A stretch of DNA of 64,000 nt from Fidelibacterota bacterium (lineage in GTDB: Bacteria; Pseudomonadota; Alphaproteobacteria; Rhodospirillales; Rhodospirillaceae): NCBI GenBank assembly GCA_947472795.1, contig CANJBL010000006.1, forward strand, positions 62,001 to 126,000, written 5' to 3'. Position 1 is the first letter of the stretch. Every line of letters starts with the position of its first letter. The position numbers and the translations under genes were made by a program. Positions 25,752-35,224 of this stretch are shown one piece after another. The notes under the pieces are model-generated. The model did not search any database and was not told the DNA's origin. It saw only the letters and a program-made list of their open reading frames with translations.

Positions 25752-26300
25752 ATGGCCCGTACCGTCGCTGTTGTTGTCGGCAGCCTGCGCAAAGAGTCCA
25801 TCAACCGCAAACTCGCCAAAGCCATCGCCGGCCTGTTGCCGGACCTGAAATTCGACTTTGTCGATCTGGGGCTGCTGCCGCTTTACAACCAGGACCTGGA
25901 CGGCAATGCGCCGAAGGAGTGGGTGGATTTCCGCACCAAGATCAAAGCCGCCGACGCCGTGCTGTTCGTGACGCCGGAATACAACAGATCAGTGCCGGGC
26001 GTTTTGAAGAACGCCATCGATATCGGCTCGCGGCCCTACGGCTCGTCGGTGTGGGATAAGAAGCCCTGCGCCGTGGTGAGCGCTTCGGGCAGCGCCATGG
26101 GCGGCTTCGGTGCCAACCATCACCTGCGCCAGTCGCTGGTGTTCCTGAACATGCCCACCATGCAACAGCCGGAAACCTACATCCATATCGGTGAAGATTA
26201 CTTCGCCGCCGACGGATCCGTCGCCGACGCGCGGGCCAAGCCGTATATCAAGAAGATCGCGGACTCATTCGCCGCCTGGGTCGAGCAGCAGCTGAAGTAA
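25752..26300 (+). CDS. NAD(P)H-dependent FMN reductase (flavodoxin-fold)
   Basis: A 182-residue flavodoxin-like reductase of the ChrR/YieF type, which reduces quinones, chromate or other acceptors by two electrons. The phosphate loop VGSLRKESINRKLA (residues 9-22), the flavin-binding FVTPEYNRSVPGVLKNAID, and VSASGSAMGGFGAN are all present. It has a normal length and no signal. ATG at 25752 has AAGGAATATCACC before it. It converges on the thioredoxin gene with only 3 bases between the stops. Confidence 0.88.
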   Translation: MARTVAVVVGSLRKESINRKLAKAIAGLLPDLKFDFVDLGLLPLYNQDLDGNAPKEWVDFRTKIKAADAVLFVTPEYNRSVPGVLKNAIDIGSRPYGSSVWDKKPCAVVSASGSAMGGFGANHHLRQSLVFLNMPTMQQPETYIHIGEDYFAADGSVADARAKPYIKKIADSFAAWVEQQLK

Positions 26301-26303
26301 ACC

Positions 26304-26753
26304 TCAGAGCGAGGGCTGGGGCATATTTGTCTTTGCCCAGTTGATGATGGACCGGCTGTCCATGACGCCCGCTGTCTGGGCGATGAGGTGGCCGTGTCCC
26401 GTCAGCAGCAGCGTCGGCACACTCTGGATGCCGTAGCGGCGGGCGACAGTTTGGGCTTCATCGAGATTGAGTTTGAGAAGGCGCGTGCGGGGCTCAAGAA
26501 GCGCCGCCGCGCTTTTGAACATGGGTGTCATCATGTGGCAAGGCCCGCACCAGGGCGCCCAGACGTCGGTGAGCACCGGGATGGTGTTGGCCGAGACGTG
26601 GCGCTCGAAGGTCTTCTCATCGACGCTCAACGGCTGGCCGGTGAAAAGCGCCTCGCCGCAAATGCCGCATTTGGGGTCGTCGTGCAGGCGCTCCGCCGCC
26701 ACGCGATTGATCCGGCTGCACTTGGGGCAGACGATGTGTTCTGAGTCAGCCAT
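26304..26753 (-). CDS. trxC: Thioredoxin 2 (zinc-binding thioredoxin)
   Basis: A 149-residue TrxC-type thioredoxin. The N-terminal zinc ribbon has CPKC and CGIC, and the thioredoxin domain carries the active site WAPWCGPCHMM and the cis-Pro loop SVPTLLL. It reduces disulfides in cytoplasmic proteins, usually under oxidative stress. I prefer ATG 26753 (MADSEHIVCPKC), preceded by GGAAAA; an ATG five codons earlier (26768) cannot be excluded. Confidence 0.93.
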   Translation of the reverse strand: MADSEHIVCPKCSRINRVAAERLHDDPKCGICGEALFTGQPLSVDEKTFERHVSANTIPVLTDVWAPWCGPCHMMTPMFKSAAALLEPRTRLLKLNLDEAQTVARRYGIQSVPTLLLTGHGHLIAQTAGVMDSRSIINWAKTNMPQPSL

Positions 26754-26862
26754 TTTTCCAGCGGGCATATGTCACCATTCCCGCAATATGGGAGGTGAAC
26801 GCCGCGCGCGCCAGAGGTATCAGCGCGGGAGAATTTTACTCAAACTTATTATTCCGAGATTC

Positions 26863-27702
26863 TTATTCTGATCTGGCTACGCGGAAGCCGATGGTGTTGC
26901 TGCGATCATCTGGCACATAAGCCTGACGAAAGGACATACGGCTGCGCACCGGCAAGCTGGCCCAGGAGCCGCCCCGCATGATTTTGTAGTCGCACTCGCC
27001 GTCCTTGCGCGGGCTGCCGTCGGTGGGAGCTGTGGCCGGCGTTTCCGACCAGCAGTCCTCGATCCATTCCCAGACGTTGCCGGTGGTATCGAACAGGCCG
27101 AACTTGTTGGCCTTGAACTTGCCCACGGGTGCGGTGGTGGCCCACGGGTCGTTGGCGTCGGTGTAGCCGTTGCAGCACTCAAGAGAGCCTGTGTTGCCGT
27201 AAGCGCGCTGGAATTCGCGGCCCCAGGAGTATTGCTCCCTGGAGCCGGCACGGGCGGAATATTCCCACTCGGCTTCGGACAGGAGACGGTAGTGCAGGCC
27301 GGTTTTCTTGCTCAGCCAGTCCACGTAAGCATGTGCATCGAACCAATCCACATCGCTGACGGGGAAATCGCCGCGGCCGTGTTTCTCGTCGTCCGCGGGA
27401 TTCATGCAAGCGCCATCGACGTGGCAGGCGTCCCACTGGGCGAAGGTGACCTCGAACTTGCCGACGGCGAGCGGATACTTGATGGTGACCTTGCGCTGCG
27501 GACCTTCGACGTCGTCGCGGCCCTTTTCGCTGGCGGGTGAGCCCATCATGAAGCTGCCCTTCGGGACGATGACCATCACGGGACAATCGGGGCAATCGGT
27601 GAACTCGGTGCCGGGGCGCTTTGACAGTGAGTCCGGCTGGGCCGTGGCCGCGAGCGGGACGATGAGCAAGGCGGCGAGGAGGAGCATCGAGGAACGGTGC
27701 AT
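26863..27702 (-). CDS. Exported FGE-sulfatase-domain protein without catalytic cysteines
   Basis: A 279-residue protein with a signal peptide (SSMLLLAALLIVPLAATA) and one formylglycine-generating-enzyme-like domain: VPKGSFMMGS, KFEVTFAQWDAC, PVSDVDWFDAHAY, RLLSEAEWEYSARAG, NVWEWIEDCW, and IMRGGSWASLPVRSR. In true formylglycine-generating enzymes the last motif carries two copper-binding Cys (GGSxxCxxxxC); here that stretch has none, so sulfatase activation is unlikely. It may bind a ligand or serve another oxidase-like role. Start ATG 27702; the frame upstream is long but lies antisense to the dGTPase gene. Confidence 0.85.
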   Translation of the reverse strand: MHRSSMLLLAALLIVPLAATAQPDSLSKRPGTEFTDCPDCPVMVIVPKGSFMMGSPASEKGRDDVEGPQRKVTIKYPLAVGKFEVTFAQWDACHVDGACMNPADDEKHGRGDFPVSDVDWFDAHAYVDWLSKKTGLHYRLLSEAEWEYSARAGSREQYSWGREFQRAYGNTGSLECCNGYTDANDPWATTAPVGKFKANKFGLFDTTGNVWEWIEDCWSETPATAPTDGSPRKDGECDYKIMRGGSWASLPVRSRMSFRQAYVPDDRSNTIGFRVARSE

Positions 27703-27831
27703 GGACGGCCCAAGTCTGTGAGAAACGAGCCCAAAGCTAGCATGCTCCCTTACGGTTTGGGTTGGCGTTCTTGGTAACGGTTGCGTGTCTGCACCATTGC
27801 TCCCAGAAAAGGCGTCCAGTAGGTTCGAGGC

Positions 27832-29046
27832 ATGCCGAAGGACGATAACTCCACAAGTCAGGGACCCGATCTCAAAAGCCTGGAAAACTGCCTGGCGCCG
27901 GTGGCGACGCAGCCGGCGGAGAGCAAGGGGCGTTTGCACAAGGAAGATGAATCGCCCACGCGCACGCTCTATCAGCGCGACCGCGACCGCATCATCCACT
28001 GCGGCGCTTTCCGGCGGCTCAAATACAAGACGCAAGTGTTTGTGTATGGCGAGGGCGAGAACTACCGCACGCGCCTGACACACAGTCTTGAGGTGGCGCA
28101 GATCGCGCGCTCCATCACCCGCTTTCTGGGATTGAACGAAGACCTGGCCGAGGCTTTGGCGCTGGCGCACGATCTGGGCCATACCTGTTTCGGCCACGCG
28201 GGCGAAGACGTGCTGCAAGAGTGCATGGCGGACTACAACGGCTTTGACCATAACGCGCAGAGTTTGCGTATCGTCACTAAGCTCGAGCACCGCTACGCGG
28301 CCTTCGATGGACTCAATCTCACGTGGGAAACGCTGGAAGGGCTCGTCAAGCATAACGGCCCCATTATCGGCAAAGGCAAGCCTGTGCCGCTGGCTATCAC
28401 CGAGTACAGCGCACTTCAGGACCTGGACCTCGCCACATGGCCCGGCGTGGAAGCGCAAGTGGCGGCGATCTCCGACGACATCGCCTATAACGCTCACGAC
28501 TTCGACGATGGACTGAAAGCCGGGTTGTTCCCCCTGGAAGCCGTGCTGGACTTGCCGCTGGTGGGGCCGATCTTCAAAGGCGTCAGCGATAAATATCCCG
28601 GTCTGGAGCGCGGACGGCTCATTCATGAGTCCTTGCGCGCGTTGATCGCTCGCATGGTCAATGATGTCATTCTGGAAAGTCATTGGCGCTATGAGCAGGC
28701 CAAGCCGGCTTCGACGGCGGCGGTGCGGCAGCTGGGGCGCGCCATGGCGGGATTTTCAGAAGAGATGGCGGCAGCGGAGAAGGAAATGAAAACCTTCCTG
28801 TTCGCCAATATGTATCGCCACACCCGCGTCAACCGCATGACCAGCAAAGCCAAGCGCATCGTGCGCGACCTGTTCGATCTTCTGTTGGCCGAGCCGCATC
28901 TGTTGCCTGAAGACTGGCACATGGGCCTGGATGGGCCGAAGACCTTGAAGACCGCGCGGCGCGTGGCAGACTATATCGCCGGCATGACCGATAAGTTCGC
29001 CATCGATGAACACGCGAGGTTGTTCGATCCGACGGTGAAACCATGA
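27832..29046 (+). CDS. dgt: dGTPase-like deoxynucleotide triphosphohydrolase
   Basis: A 404-residue HD-domain enzyme that splits dNTPs into deoxynucleoside and triphosphate. The metal-binding HD motifs are in TRLTHSLEVAQIARS, ALAHDLGHTCFGHAGEDVL, and SDDIAYNAHDFDDG. The N-terminal GRLHKEDESPTRTLYQRDRD segment is typical of the type 2 subfamily. It is full length. The gene is divergent from the FGE-like gene with a 129-base shared promoter region. Confidence 0.92.
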   Translation: MPKDDNSTSQGPDLKSLENCLAPVATQPAESKGRLHKEDESPTRTLYQRDRDRIIHCGAFRRLKYKTQVFVYGEGENYRTRLTHSLEVAQIARSITRFLGLNEDLAEALALAHDLGHTCFGHAGEDVLQECMADYNGFDHNAQSLRIVTKLEHRYAAFDGLNLTWETLEGLVKHNGPIIGKGKPVPLAITEYSALQDLDLATWPGVEAQVAAISDDIAYNAHDFDDGLKAGLFPLEAVLDLPLVGPIFKGVSDKYPGLERGRLIHESLRALIARMVNDVILESHWRYEQAKPASTAAVRQLGRAMAGFSEEMAAAEKEMKTFLFANMYRHTRVNRMTSKAKRIVRDLFDLLLAEPHLLPEDWHMGLDGPKTLKTARRVADYIAGMTDKFAIDEHARLFDPTVKP

Positions 29047-29064
29047 TCTCTTTGAGGAAGTGCG

Positions 29065-30048
29065 ATGTCTGAACCACGCTATGCCAGCCAATTCGGCGGA
29101 CTATGGCCCGATAGAAGCGACGCTGCCGACGCTCTTGCCCAACGCGTCAAGACCGGCAGCATCACGGCCAAGGAAGCCGATCTCCTGCAGTTCTGGATGG
29201 ACAACGGCTACGTCATCCTTCCCAAGGCGGTGAAGTCCAGCGTCATCGACGCGGCGCTGCGCGATATCGACATCATGTATGAGAAGGGCGCGGGCTACGT
29301 CGAGAACTACGAGGCCGGCACGCAGATTGTGCAGGTAGAGCCCCGGCATCGCGGTATCCTCCATAAGCTGCTTGATGCGCATGGCCTCACCGAAAATTTG
29401 CGCGCGGCCGTGATGTCGCCAGCCGTGACGCGCTTCATGAATTTAATCTTCGACGAACCGGCGCTGGCGTTCCAAGGGCTCTACTTCTAGCGTGGCTCGA
29501 CACAGGCCATGCACCAGGACACGGCGTTTGTGCGGGTCAGCCGGCCCATGGAGATGGCGGCGTCGTGGTTGGCCATGGAAGATATTGAGGAAGGGTCGGG
29601 CGAGCTGACCTATTACGTCGGCAGCCACCGCGTGCGCGAACACCTGTTCAACGGCAAAGACAAGTGGATGCCGCACAATGACTACGAGGCATATCTCGCC
29701 TTCATCAAATACCTCGACGAGGAATGCCGCGCGCGCGGGTTCAAGAAAGAGACGTTCCGTCCGAAGAAAGGCGACGTACTGATCTGGAGCGCGGACCTTG
29801 TGCATGGCGGTAGCGCCATCGCGCGGCCCGAGCTGACACGCCGCAGCTTTGTGGCGCACTGGTGCCCCGTGAGCGCGGAGCCTTCCTATTTCGCTTACGG
29901 CAAGAACAGCGGACGCATCAAGATGAACGACACGCTGTCCTATTCCTATAACTACTACGGGCCGGCGATGGCGCCCGAAAACCTGCCGCCAGAGTTGTAC
30001 CAAAAGCGCGGTCTGTGGGACCGCTTACGGACGGGTCTCGGACTTTGA
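29065..30048 (+). pseudogene. Phytanoyl-CoA dioxygenase family gene with in-frame amber stop
   Basis: The frame would encode 327 residues of a PhyH-type Fe(II)/2-oxoglutarate oxygenase. A TAG at 29488-29490 splits it after ALAFQGLYF; the same frame continues RGSTQAMHQDTAFVRV to a normal end. The iron ligands (HQD and the distal His in LVHGGSA) both lie after the stop, so the 141-residue N-terminal product would be inactive. The family usually has Glu or a similar residue here (YFERGS), so GAG to TAG by one substitution is the simple explanation. Restart at ATG 29509 could give the C-terminal part only. Confidence 0.85.
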
Positions 30049-30056
30049 AGCCATAA

Positions 30057-30683
30057 ATGGAAAAACGTCTCGAAGATATCTACACGGAACCGGCGGATAT
30101 CGACGTTGATACGCTTCAGAATCTCGGACCATTGCGAGGTCTGGCGGGGATTTGGCAGGGGACAAAGAGCCTCGACGTCAATCCCAAGGCGGGCGGTCCG
30201 GTTCGCCAGCCCTATGTCGAGCATATCGAGCTTCAGCCCATCGATCCGCAAGCCAACGGCCCACAGCTCTTTTATGGTTTGCGCTATCACAGCCACGTCG
30301 TGAAGCCGGGCGAGGTGGAGACCTACCACGATCAGGTGGGCTACTGGCTGTGGGAGCCCGCGATTGGAACGATCATTCTGTCTCTCGCGATACCGCGGGC
30401 GCAGGTGGCGCTGGCGGTTGGGTTCGCGCGCGCAGACGCCACGGAGTTTGAAGTGCGTTCGGAGCGCGGCAAGACCGACTACGGCATTTGTTCGACGGTT
30501 TTTCTGGAACGCATGTTCCGCACGGATTCATTCAGCATGAAGGTCACCGTGCATCCGGACGGCACCTGGAGTTACTTCGAGGATACGCTGCTCATGCTGC
30601 GCGGAACCGAGCCGTTTCATCACACCGATCAAAACATTCTGCACAAGATCGGCGAACCGACGCCCAACCCGCTGGCGCGGTAA
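30057..30683 (+). CDS. Nitrobindin-like heme-binding beta-barrel protein
   Basis: A 208-residue protein of the DUF1794/nitrobindin-like (FABP-fold) family. Typical segments are LRGLAGIWQGTKSLDVNP near the N terminus, YGLRYHSHVVKPG, YHDQVGYWLWEPA, and the C-terminal barrel strand TWSYFEDTLLML. Relatives bind heme and may isomerise peroxynitrite. It follows the PhyH gene by 8 bases and converges with mscL with 6 bases between the stops. Confidence 0.8.
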   Translation: MEKRLEDIYTEPADIDVDTLQNLGPLRGLAGIWQGTKSLDVNPKAGGPVRQPYVEHIELQPIDPQANGPQLFYGLRYHSHVVKPGEVETYHDQVGYWLWEPAIGTIILSLAIPRAQVALAVGFARADATEFEVRSERGKTDYGICSTVFLERMFRTDSFSMKVTVHPDGTWSYFEDTLLMLRGTEPFHHTDQNILHKIGEPTPNPLAR

Positions 30684-30689
30684 CGCGGC

Positions 30690-31130
30690 TTACAGATCAG
30701 CGGTGCACGCGCGGCACTTGGTCGCGGCGAGCGGGATGGTCGACAGGCACTTGGGGCAGGTTTTTTCCGAAGGCGCAGGCGGCGCTTCGTGATGTCCCAA
30801 TCTTGCCTTGAGGCGGTTCATCTGGCGCACCAACAGGAACACCGCGAAGGCGACGATGGCGAACTCGATGCAGGTGTTGATGAAGAGGCCATAAGCGAGC
30901 ACAGGTGCTCCGGCCGTCTTTGCCTCCGCGATGCTGGCGTAATCCTGCCCATTGAGGCTGATGAACAGGCTGGAGAAATCCACGCGCCCCAGCAAGAGGC
31001 CGATGGGGGGCATGATGACGTCGCTGACCAGTGACGTGGTGATCTTCCCAAAAGCCGCACCGATGATGACGCCGACCGCAAGGTCGATCACATTACCTTT
31101 GAGCGCGAATTCGCGGAATTCCTTGAGCAT
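30690..31130 (-). CDS. mscL: Large-conductance mechanosensitive channel
   Basis: A 146-residue inner-membrane channel that opens under osmotic downshock. The N terminus [28 protein letters not shown] is the family signature, with the second span at [19 protein letters not shown]. The tail carries CPKC and CRAC, a small zinc-ribbon-like extension seen in a subset of MscL proteins. ATG at 31130 fits the family; the frame upstream lacks homology. Confidence 0.95.
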   Translation of the reverse strand: MLKEFREFALKGNVIDLAVGVIIGAAFGKITTSLVSDVIMPPIGLLLGRVDFSSLFISLNGQDYASIAEAKTAGAPVLAYGLFINTCIEFAIVAFAVFLLVRQMNRLKARLGHHEAPPAPSEKTCPKCLSTIPLAATKCRACTADL

Positions 31131-31312
31131 GGCGGTCCCCGGATGAGGGTTGGGTACGGCGGGCAAATAACGCCTGAAGTGCGCAAAAGGATGCGCCCCA
31201 AGGCGCGGCTTTGCAATGGGAGGTGCGAGCCTGTATTCTGGGGCCTTCATCCATTCTGGATAGACTAAGTCGCTTTGCGCCGCTGGCTATCCGCTGACCG
31301 AAGGAATTGCCA

Positions 31313-32275
31313 GTGACCGCTGGAGCGTCTGTTGAAGATAGAATTAGCGCTGCGTCCGAACTGTTCCGGCAGAACAACCTGCCGGCCGCGGAAGCGGCCT
31401 TTGAAATGATCCTCGAGGATCACCCCAAAGAATTTCGCGCCATGCACATGCTGGGCGCCATCGCCATGGGCCAGCAGCGCTACACCGATGCGGTGCGGCA
31501 TCTCCAGGTGGCGCGGGCGACGCATTCCTACCCGGAAATCCACTATGACCTTGGAAGTGCGCTGTTGCATGCGGGCCGCGTGGAAGACGCGCTGGCCTCA
31601 TTTAACGCCTGCATCGATCTCGCGCCGGACTTCGTCTATGCGTTGTTTGCGCGCGGCAACATCCTGATGCGCAGCGCCGGGAAGATGGAGGATGGCCTTG
31701 CCGACTTTAACAAGATCGTCGAGGTGGCGCCGGACTTCCTGCCGGCGGGCTACGCCAAGGGCAATGCGCTGATGGTCTTGGGCCGACTGGACGAGTCATT
31801 AGCGGCCTATGACGCCACCTTGCGCCTGAAGCCGGATTTTCTGGAAGTACTCAACGATCGTGGCCATGTTCTTCTGCTGTTGAAGCGCCACGACGACGCC
31901 ATGGCCAGTTTCGAGGCGGCGCTCGCCTTCAATCCACAGTTCGTGCCGGCCATGAGCAACAAGGGCGCGGCGTTGATGGACGTGGGCAAGCACGAGGAAG
32001 CCTTGGCGGTGTTCGATCATGCGCTGACCACATGGCCTAATTTCTTCCAAGTGCTGGCCAATCGCGGCGAGGCGCTGCTGAAGCTCGACCGTGCCGAGGA
32101 AGCCTTGAAAGCTTTCGATACCGCGCTTGAGAACCGTCACCGCTTTGTTGGGGGGATGGTGGGGCGTGTCAAAGCCTTGCGCAAATTAGGCCGCGCGGCG
32201 GACGCGGAAGAGGCGCTGACTCAGCTGACGACAGCCTATCCCGGTTTCCCGGTGGCGAACCTGGACCGAGCTTAA
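31313..32275 (+). CDS. TPR-repeat protein
   Basis: A 320-residue cytoplasmic protein built of about eight tetratricopeptide repeats (for example PEIHYDLGSALLHAGRVEDA and FVPAMSNKGAALMDVGKHEE), which act as protein-binding scaffolds. There is no signal or catalytic domain. GTG at 31313 has AAGGA seven bases before it, which favours it over a TTG two codons upstream. The partner is unknown; it lies before argS, separated by 97 bases. Confidence 0.8.
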   Translation: MTAGASVEDRISAASELFRQNNLPAAEAAFEMILEDHPKEFRAMHMLGAIAMGQQRYTDAVRHLQVARATHSYPEIHYDLGSALLHAGRVEDALASFNACIDLAPDFVYALFARGNILMRSAGKMEDGLADFNKIVEVAPDFLPAGYAKGNALMVLGRLDESLAAYDATLRLKPDFLEVLNDRGHVLLLLKRHDDAMASFEAALAFNPQFVPAMSNKGAALMDVGKHEEALAVFDHALTTWPNFFQVLANRGEALLKLDRAEEALKAFDTALENRHRFVGGMVGRVKALRKLGRAADAEEALTQLTTAYPGFPVANLDRA

Positions 32276-32372
32276 GTTGATCAAGGCATAAAGCTGCGGA
32301 AAACCTTGAAGAACGGCGGTTTTGCGCCTATGAACCGGCACCAATGACGGTTTTCCGGATAGTTCCCGCGCC

Positions 32373-34151
32373 ATGAATATCTTCGCCACGCTTAAAGCCC
32401 GCATCGATGCCGTCCTCGGCGACTTGATGGCCGAAGGGGCTTTGCCTCAAGGATTGGACCTGACGAGGGTTGCCGCCGAGCCCCCGCGCGAGGCCGCGCA
32501 CGGCGACGTGGCCACCAACGCCGCCATGGTGCTGGCAAAGCCAGCGGGCAAGAACCCGAAAGAGTTGGCCGCGCTGCTGGTCGAGCGCCTGAAGACATTG
32601 CCGGACGTGGTGGATGCGTCCATCGCCGGGCCCGGCTTCATCAACATGAAGCTCGACGACAAGATCTGGTGTAACGCACTGCGCGATGTGCTGGCCCTGG
32701 GTGCGGCTTACGGCGACGGCAAGACTGGGCAGGGCGAAGCCATCAACGTCGAGTATGTCTCGGCCAATCCCACGGGTCCCATGCACGTGGGCCATGCGCG
32801 CGGCGCGGTCTTTGGCGATGTGCTGTCGCGGCTGCTGGCGAAAACGGGTTTCGCGGTCACCAAGGAATACTACATCAACGATGCCGGCGGGCAGGTCGAT
32901 CACGTCGCGCGCGCTTTGCGCGCCCGCTATCTGCAAGCGCTCGGTAAGCTCAGCGAAGAAGATGTGCAGGGCATGCTTCAGCGCAAAGAAATCATGTACG
33001 GCGGGGACTACCTGATCCCCGTGGCCGAAGCCCTGAAAGCCCGTGACGGCGATAAGTGGGCCGGCGTGGACGATGAAAACGTTTGGATTCCGCCGCTCAG
33101 GGATTTCACCGTCGCTTTCATGATGAAACTGGTGAAGGACGATTTGCTGGCGCTGGGCGTGCACCACGATGTGTTCAGTTCCGAGAAGGCGCTGGTGGAA
33201 GCGGGCAAGGTCGATGACGCGCTCGATTTCCTGGAGAAGGCGGGCCTCACCTATACCGGCGTGCTGGAGCCGCCCAAGGGCAAGACACCCGATGATTGGG
33301 AACCGCGCCCGCAGCTTCTGTTCAAGGCCACGCAGTTCGGTGACGAGGTGGACCGTCCCCTCAAGAAGTCCAACGGCACCTGGACCTATTTCGCCGGCGA
33401 CATTGCCTATCATAAGGACAAGGTGGATCGCGGCTTCAACAACCTCGTCAATGTCTGGGGTGCCGACCACGGCGGCTATGTGAAGCGCGTGCAAGCTGCG
33501 CTTGCGGCGCTGACGGCGGGCAAAGGCCAGCTTGATGTGAAGCTGTGCCAGATGGTGAAGGTGCTGAACAACGGCGAGCCGGTGAAGATGTCCAAGCGCT
33601 CGGGCAACTTTGTGACCATGCGTGACCTCATCGACGAGGTCGGCAAGGACGTGGTGCGCTTCATCATGCTGACGCGCAAGAACGACGCGCCGCTTGATTT
33701 CGACTACGCACGGGTCACAGAGAAGAGCCGCGAGAACCCAGTGTTCTATGTGCAGTATGGCCATGCGCGCGGGCGCAGCGTTTTCCGCCATGCCAAGGAC
33801 ATGTTCCCCACAGCCGATCTTACTGATCCCGGACTGGCCAAGGCAGACTTTGCGCTATTGAAGGACCCGGACGAGATTGGCGTTCTGCGCGCGCTGGCCA
33901 ACTGGCCGCGTACGGTGGAAGGGGCAGCTCTCGCCCATGAGCCGCACCGGCTGGCTTTTTATATGTATGACCTCGCCGCCCAGTTCCACGCGCTTTGGAA
34001 CAAAGGTAACGACGCAGCCGAGTTGCGCTTCCTCCAGGCTGAAGACCAAAACGTGTCCTTGGCCCGGCTGGCGCTTGTCCGCGGTGTCGGGCTGGTGATA
34101 GCGTCTGGATTGGCTGTATTCGGCGTCGAACCCGTAGAGGAAATGCGTTGA
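32373..34151 (+). CDS. argS: Arginyl-tRNA synthetase
   Basis: A 592-residue class I synthetase. The HIGH motif is [13 protein letters not shown] (about residues 132-144) and KMSKS appears as [12 protein letters not shown] (about 406). An N-terminal Add1-type domain and the C-terminal DALR anticodon domain ([22 protein letters not shown]) are both present. It heads a tightly packed run of housekeeping genes: its TGA overlaps the next ATG as TGATG. Confidence 0.97.
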   Translation: MNIFATLKARIDAVLGDLMAEGALPQGLDLTRVAAEPPREAAHGDVATNAAMVLAKPAGKNPKELAALLVERLKTLPDVVDASIAGPGFINMKLDDKIWCNALRDVLALGAAYGDGKTGQGEAINVEYVSANPTGPMHVGHARGAVFGDVLSRLLAKTGFAVTKEYYINDAGGQVDHVARALRARYLQALGKLSEEDVQGMLQRKEIMYGGDYLIPVAEALKARDGDKWAGVDDENVWIPPLRDFTVAFMMKLVKDDLLALGVHHDVFSSEKALVEAGKVDDALDFLEKAGLTYTGVLEPPKGKTPDDWEPRPQLLFKATQFGDEVDRPLKKSNGTWTYFAGDIAYHKDKVDRGFNNLVNVWGADHGGYVKRVQAALAALTAGKGQLDVKLCQMVKVLNNGEPVKMSKRSGNFVTMRDLIDEVGKDVVRFIMLTRKNDAPLDFDYARVTEKSRENPVFYVQYGHARGRSVFRHAKDMFPTADLTDPGLAKADFALLKDPDEIGVLRALANWPRTVEGAALAHEPHRLAFYMYDLAAQFHALWNKGNDAAELRFLQAEDQNVSLARLALVRGVGLVIASGLAVFGVEPVEEMR

Positions 34152-35224
34152 TGCCAATTGACCGCGACGGCGATGGACCGCCTCTGCGCCGGACGGAAAA
34201 TAAGGTCTCGCTGACACCGGGCGAGGGCCGCGGCGACGACTTGCGCGCCACGGCGTTCACCGACGACGTTTTCAACGACGATTATTACGGCAAACGCATC
34301 CGCCCGAAGGATAACGGCCGCTCGCTGAGCGTCGTCATCGGCGTTGTGCTGGGCGTTATCGTGGCCGGTGGAGCAGGGTGGTACTTGTTCCGGGGCAGCG
34401 GCGTGACGTTCACGCCCGGCGAAGTCGGGTTTATCAAGGCCGAGCCGGCGCCATATAAAGTGAAGCCCGATAATCCGGGCGGCATGCAGGTCGATAACCA
34501 GGACAAGCTGGTCTATGACCGCGTCGCCAAGGGCAATGCGCCGAACCGGGTAGAGAACCTTCTGCCGCCGGTGGAAGAGCCCAAAGCGCCACCCATGAAA
34601 CAACCCGAGCCGGCACCCGCACCTGCCGCTGCTCCAGCGCCGACAGCGCCCACGCCTGTTCAGACGGCCACCGCTCCCGCGCCCGAACCTGCGAAGGTGG
34701 AACCCAAGCCTGAGCCGGTGAAAGAAGCGGCGAAGCCTGCGGAGCCGCCAAAAGAAGTGGCGCCCAAAGAAGTCGCTAGGGAAACACCCAAGGCGCCTGC
34801 GCCTGATCCGCTGGCTGCGGCTGTGGCGGCTGCGACGGGTGGACGTCCATCGGCGACCGGTCCTGTCGAAGCGCCCAAACCTGAAGCGCCGAAAGCGGAA
34901 CCAGCGAAACCCGTTCAGACGGCGACGGCTATGCCTGCGCCAACAACGCCCGCCGCAAGTGCCGCCTCTGCGGGCAGTGGGTTCCAGATTCAGCTGGCCT
35001 CTGTTCTGTCGGAACAAGCGGCCATGGCCGAGTGGAAGCGCATCAGCGGCAGGAATAAAGATCTTCTCGCTGGTCTTGCGCCCGCCGTGACCAAGGCCGA
35101 CTTGGGCGACAAAGGTGTGTTCTATCGCTTGCGCGCCGGACCTCTGGCCGACAAAGCCGCTGCCGACGCGATGTGCTCGTCGCTGGCGACGGCGAACGTC
35201 GGCTGCATCGTCATTAAGCCCTAG
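34151..35224 (+). CDS. SPOR-domain membrane protein
   Basis: A 357-residue bitopic protein: a cytoplasmic N terminus of about 58 residues, one membrane span (SVVIGVVLGVIVAGGAGWYL), a long Pro/Ala/Lys/Glu-rich periplasmic linker, and a C-terminal SPOR domain (about 277-357; FQIQLASVLSEQAAMAEW ... VFYRLRAGPLADKAAADAMC). SPOR domains bind denuded glycan strands at the division site. It overlaps argS (TGATG) and nagZ (TAGTG), so translation is probably coupled. Confidence 0.88.
   Translation: MPIDRDGDGPPLRRTENKVSLTPGEGRGDDLRATAFTDDVFNDDYYGKRIRPKDNGRSLSVVIGVVLGVIVAGGAGWYLFRGSGVTFTPGEVGFIKAEPAPYKVKPDNPGGMQVDNQDKLVYDRVAKGNAPNRVENLLPPVEEPKAPPMKQPEPAPAPAAAPAPTAPTPVQTATAPAPEPAKVEPKPEPVKEAAKPAEPPKEVAPKEVARETPKAPAPDPLAAAVAAATGGRPSATGPVEAPKPEAPKAEPAKPVQTATAMPAPTTPAASAASAGSGFQIQLASVLSEQAAMAEWKRISGRNKDLLAGLAPAVTKADLGDKGVFYRLRAGPLADKAAADAMCSSLATANVGCIVIKP

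Noticed and set aside
29065-30048. Recoding of TAG as an amino acid (pyrrolysine) in the PhyH gene
   Set aside because: No pyl genes or other sign of amber recoding in the window, and several genes here use TAG as a normal stop. Simple mutation explains it better.
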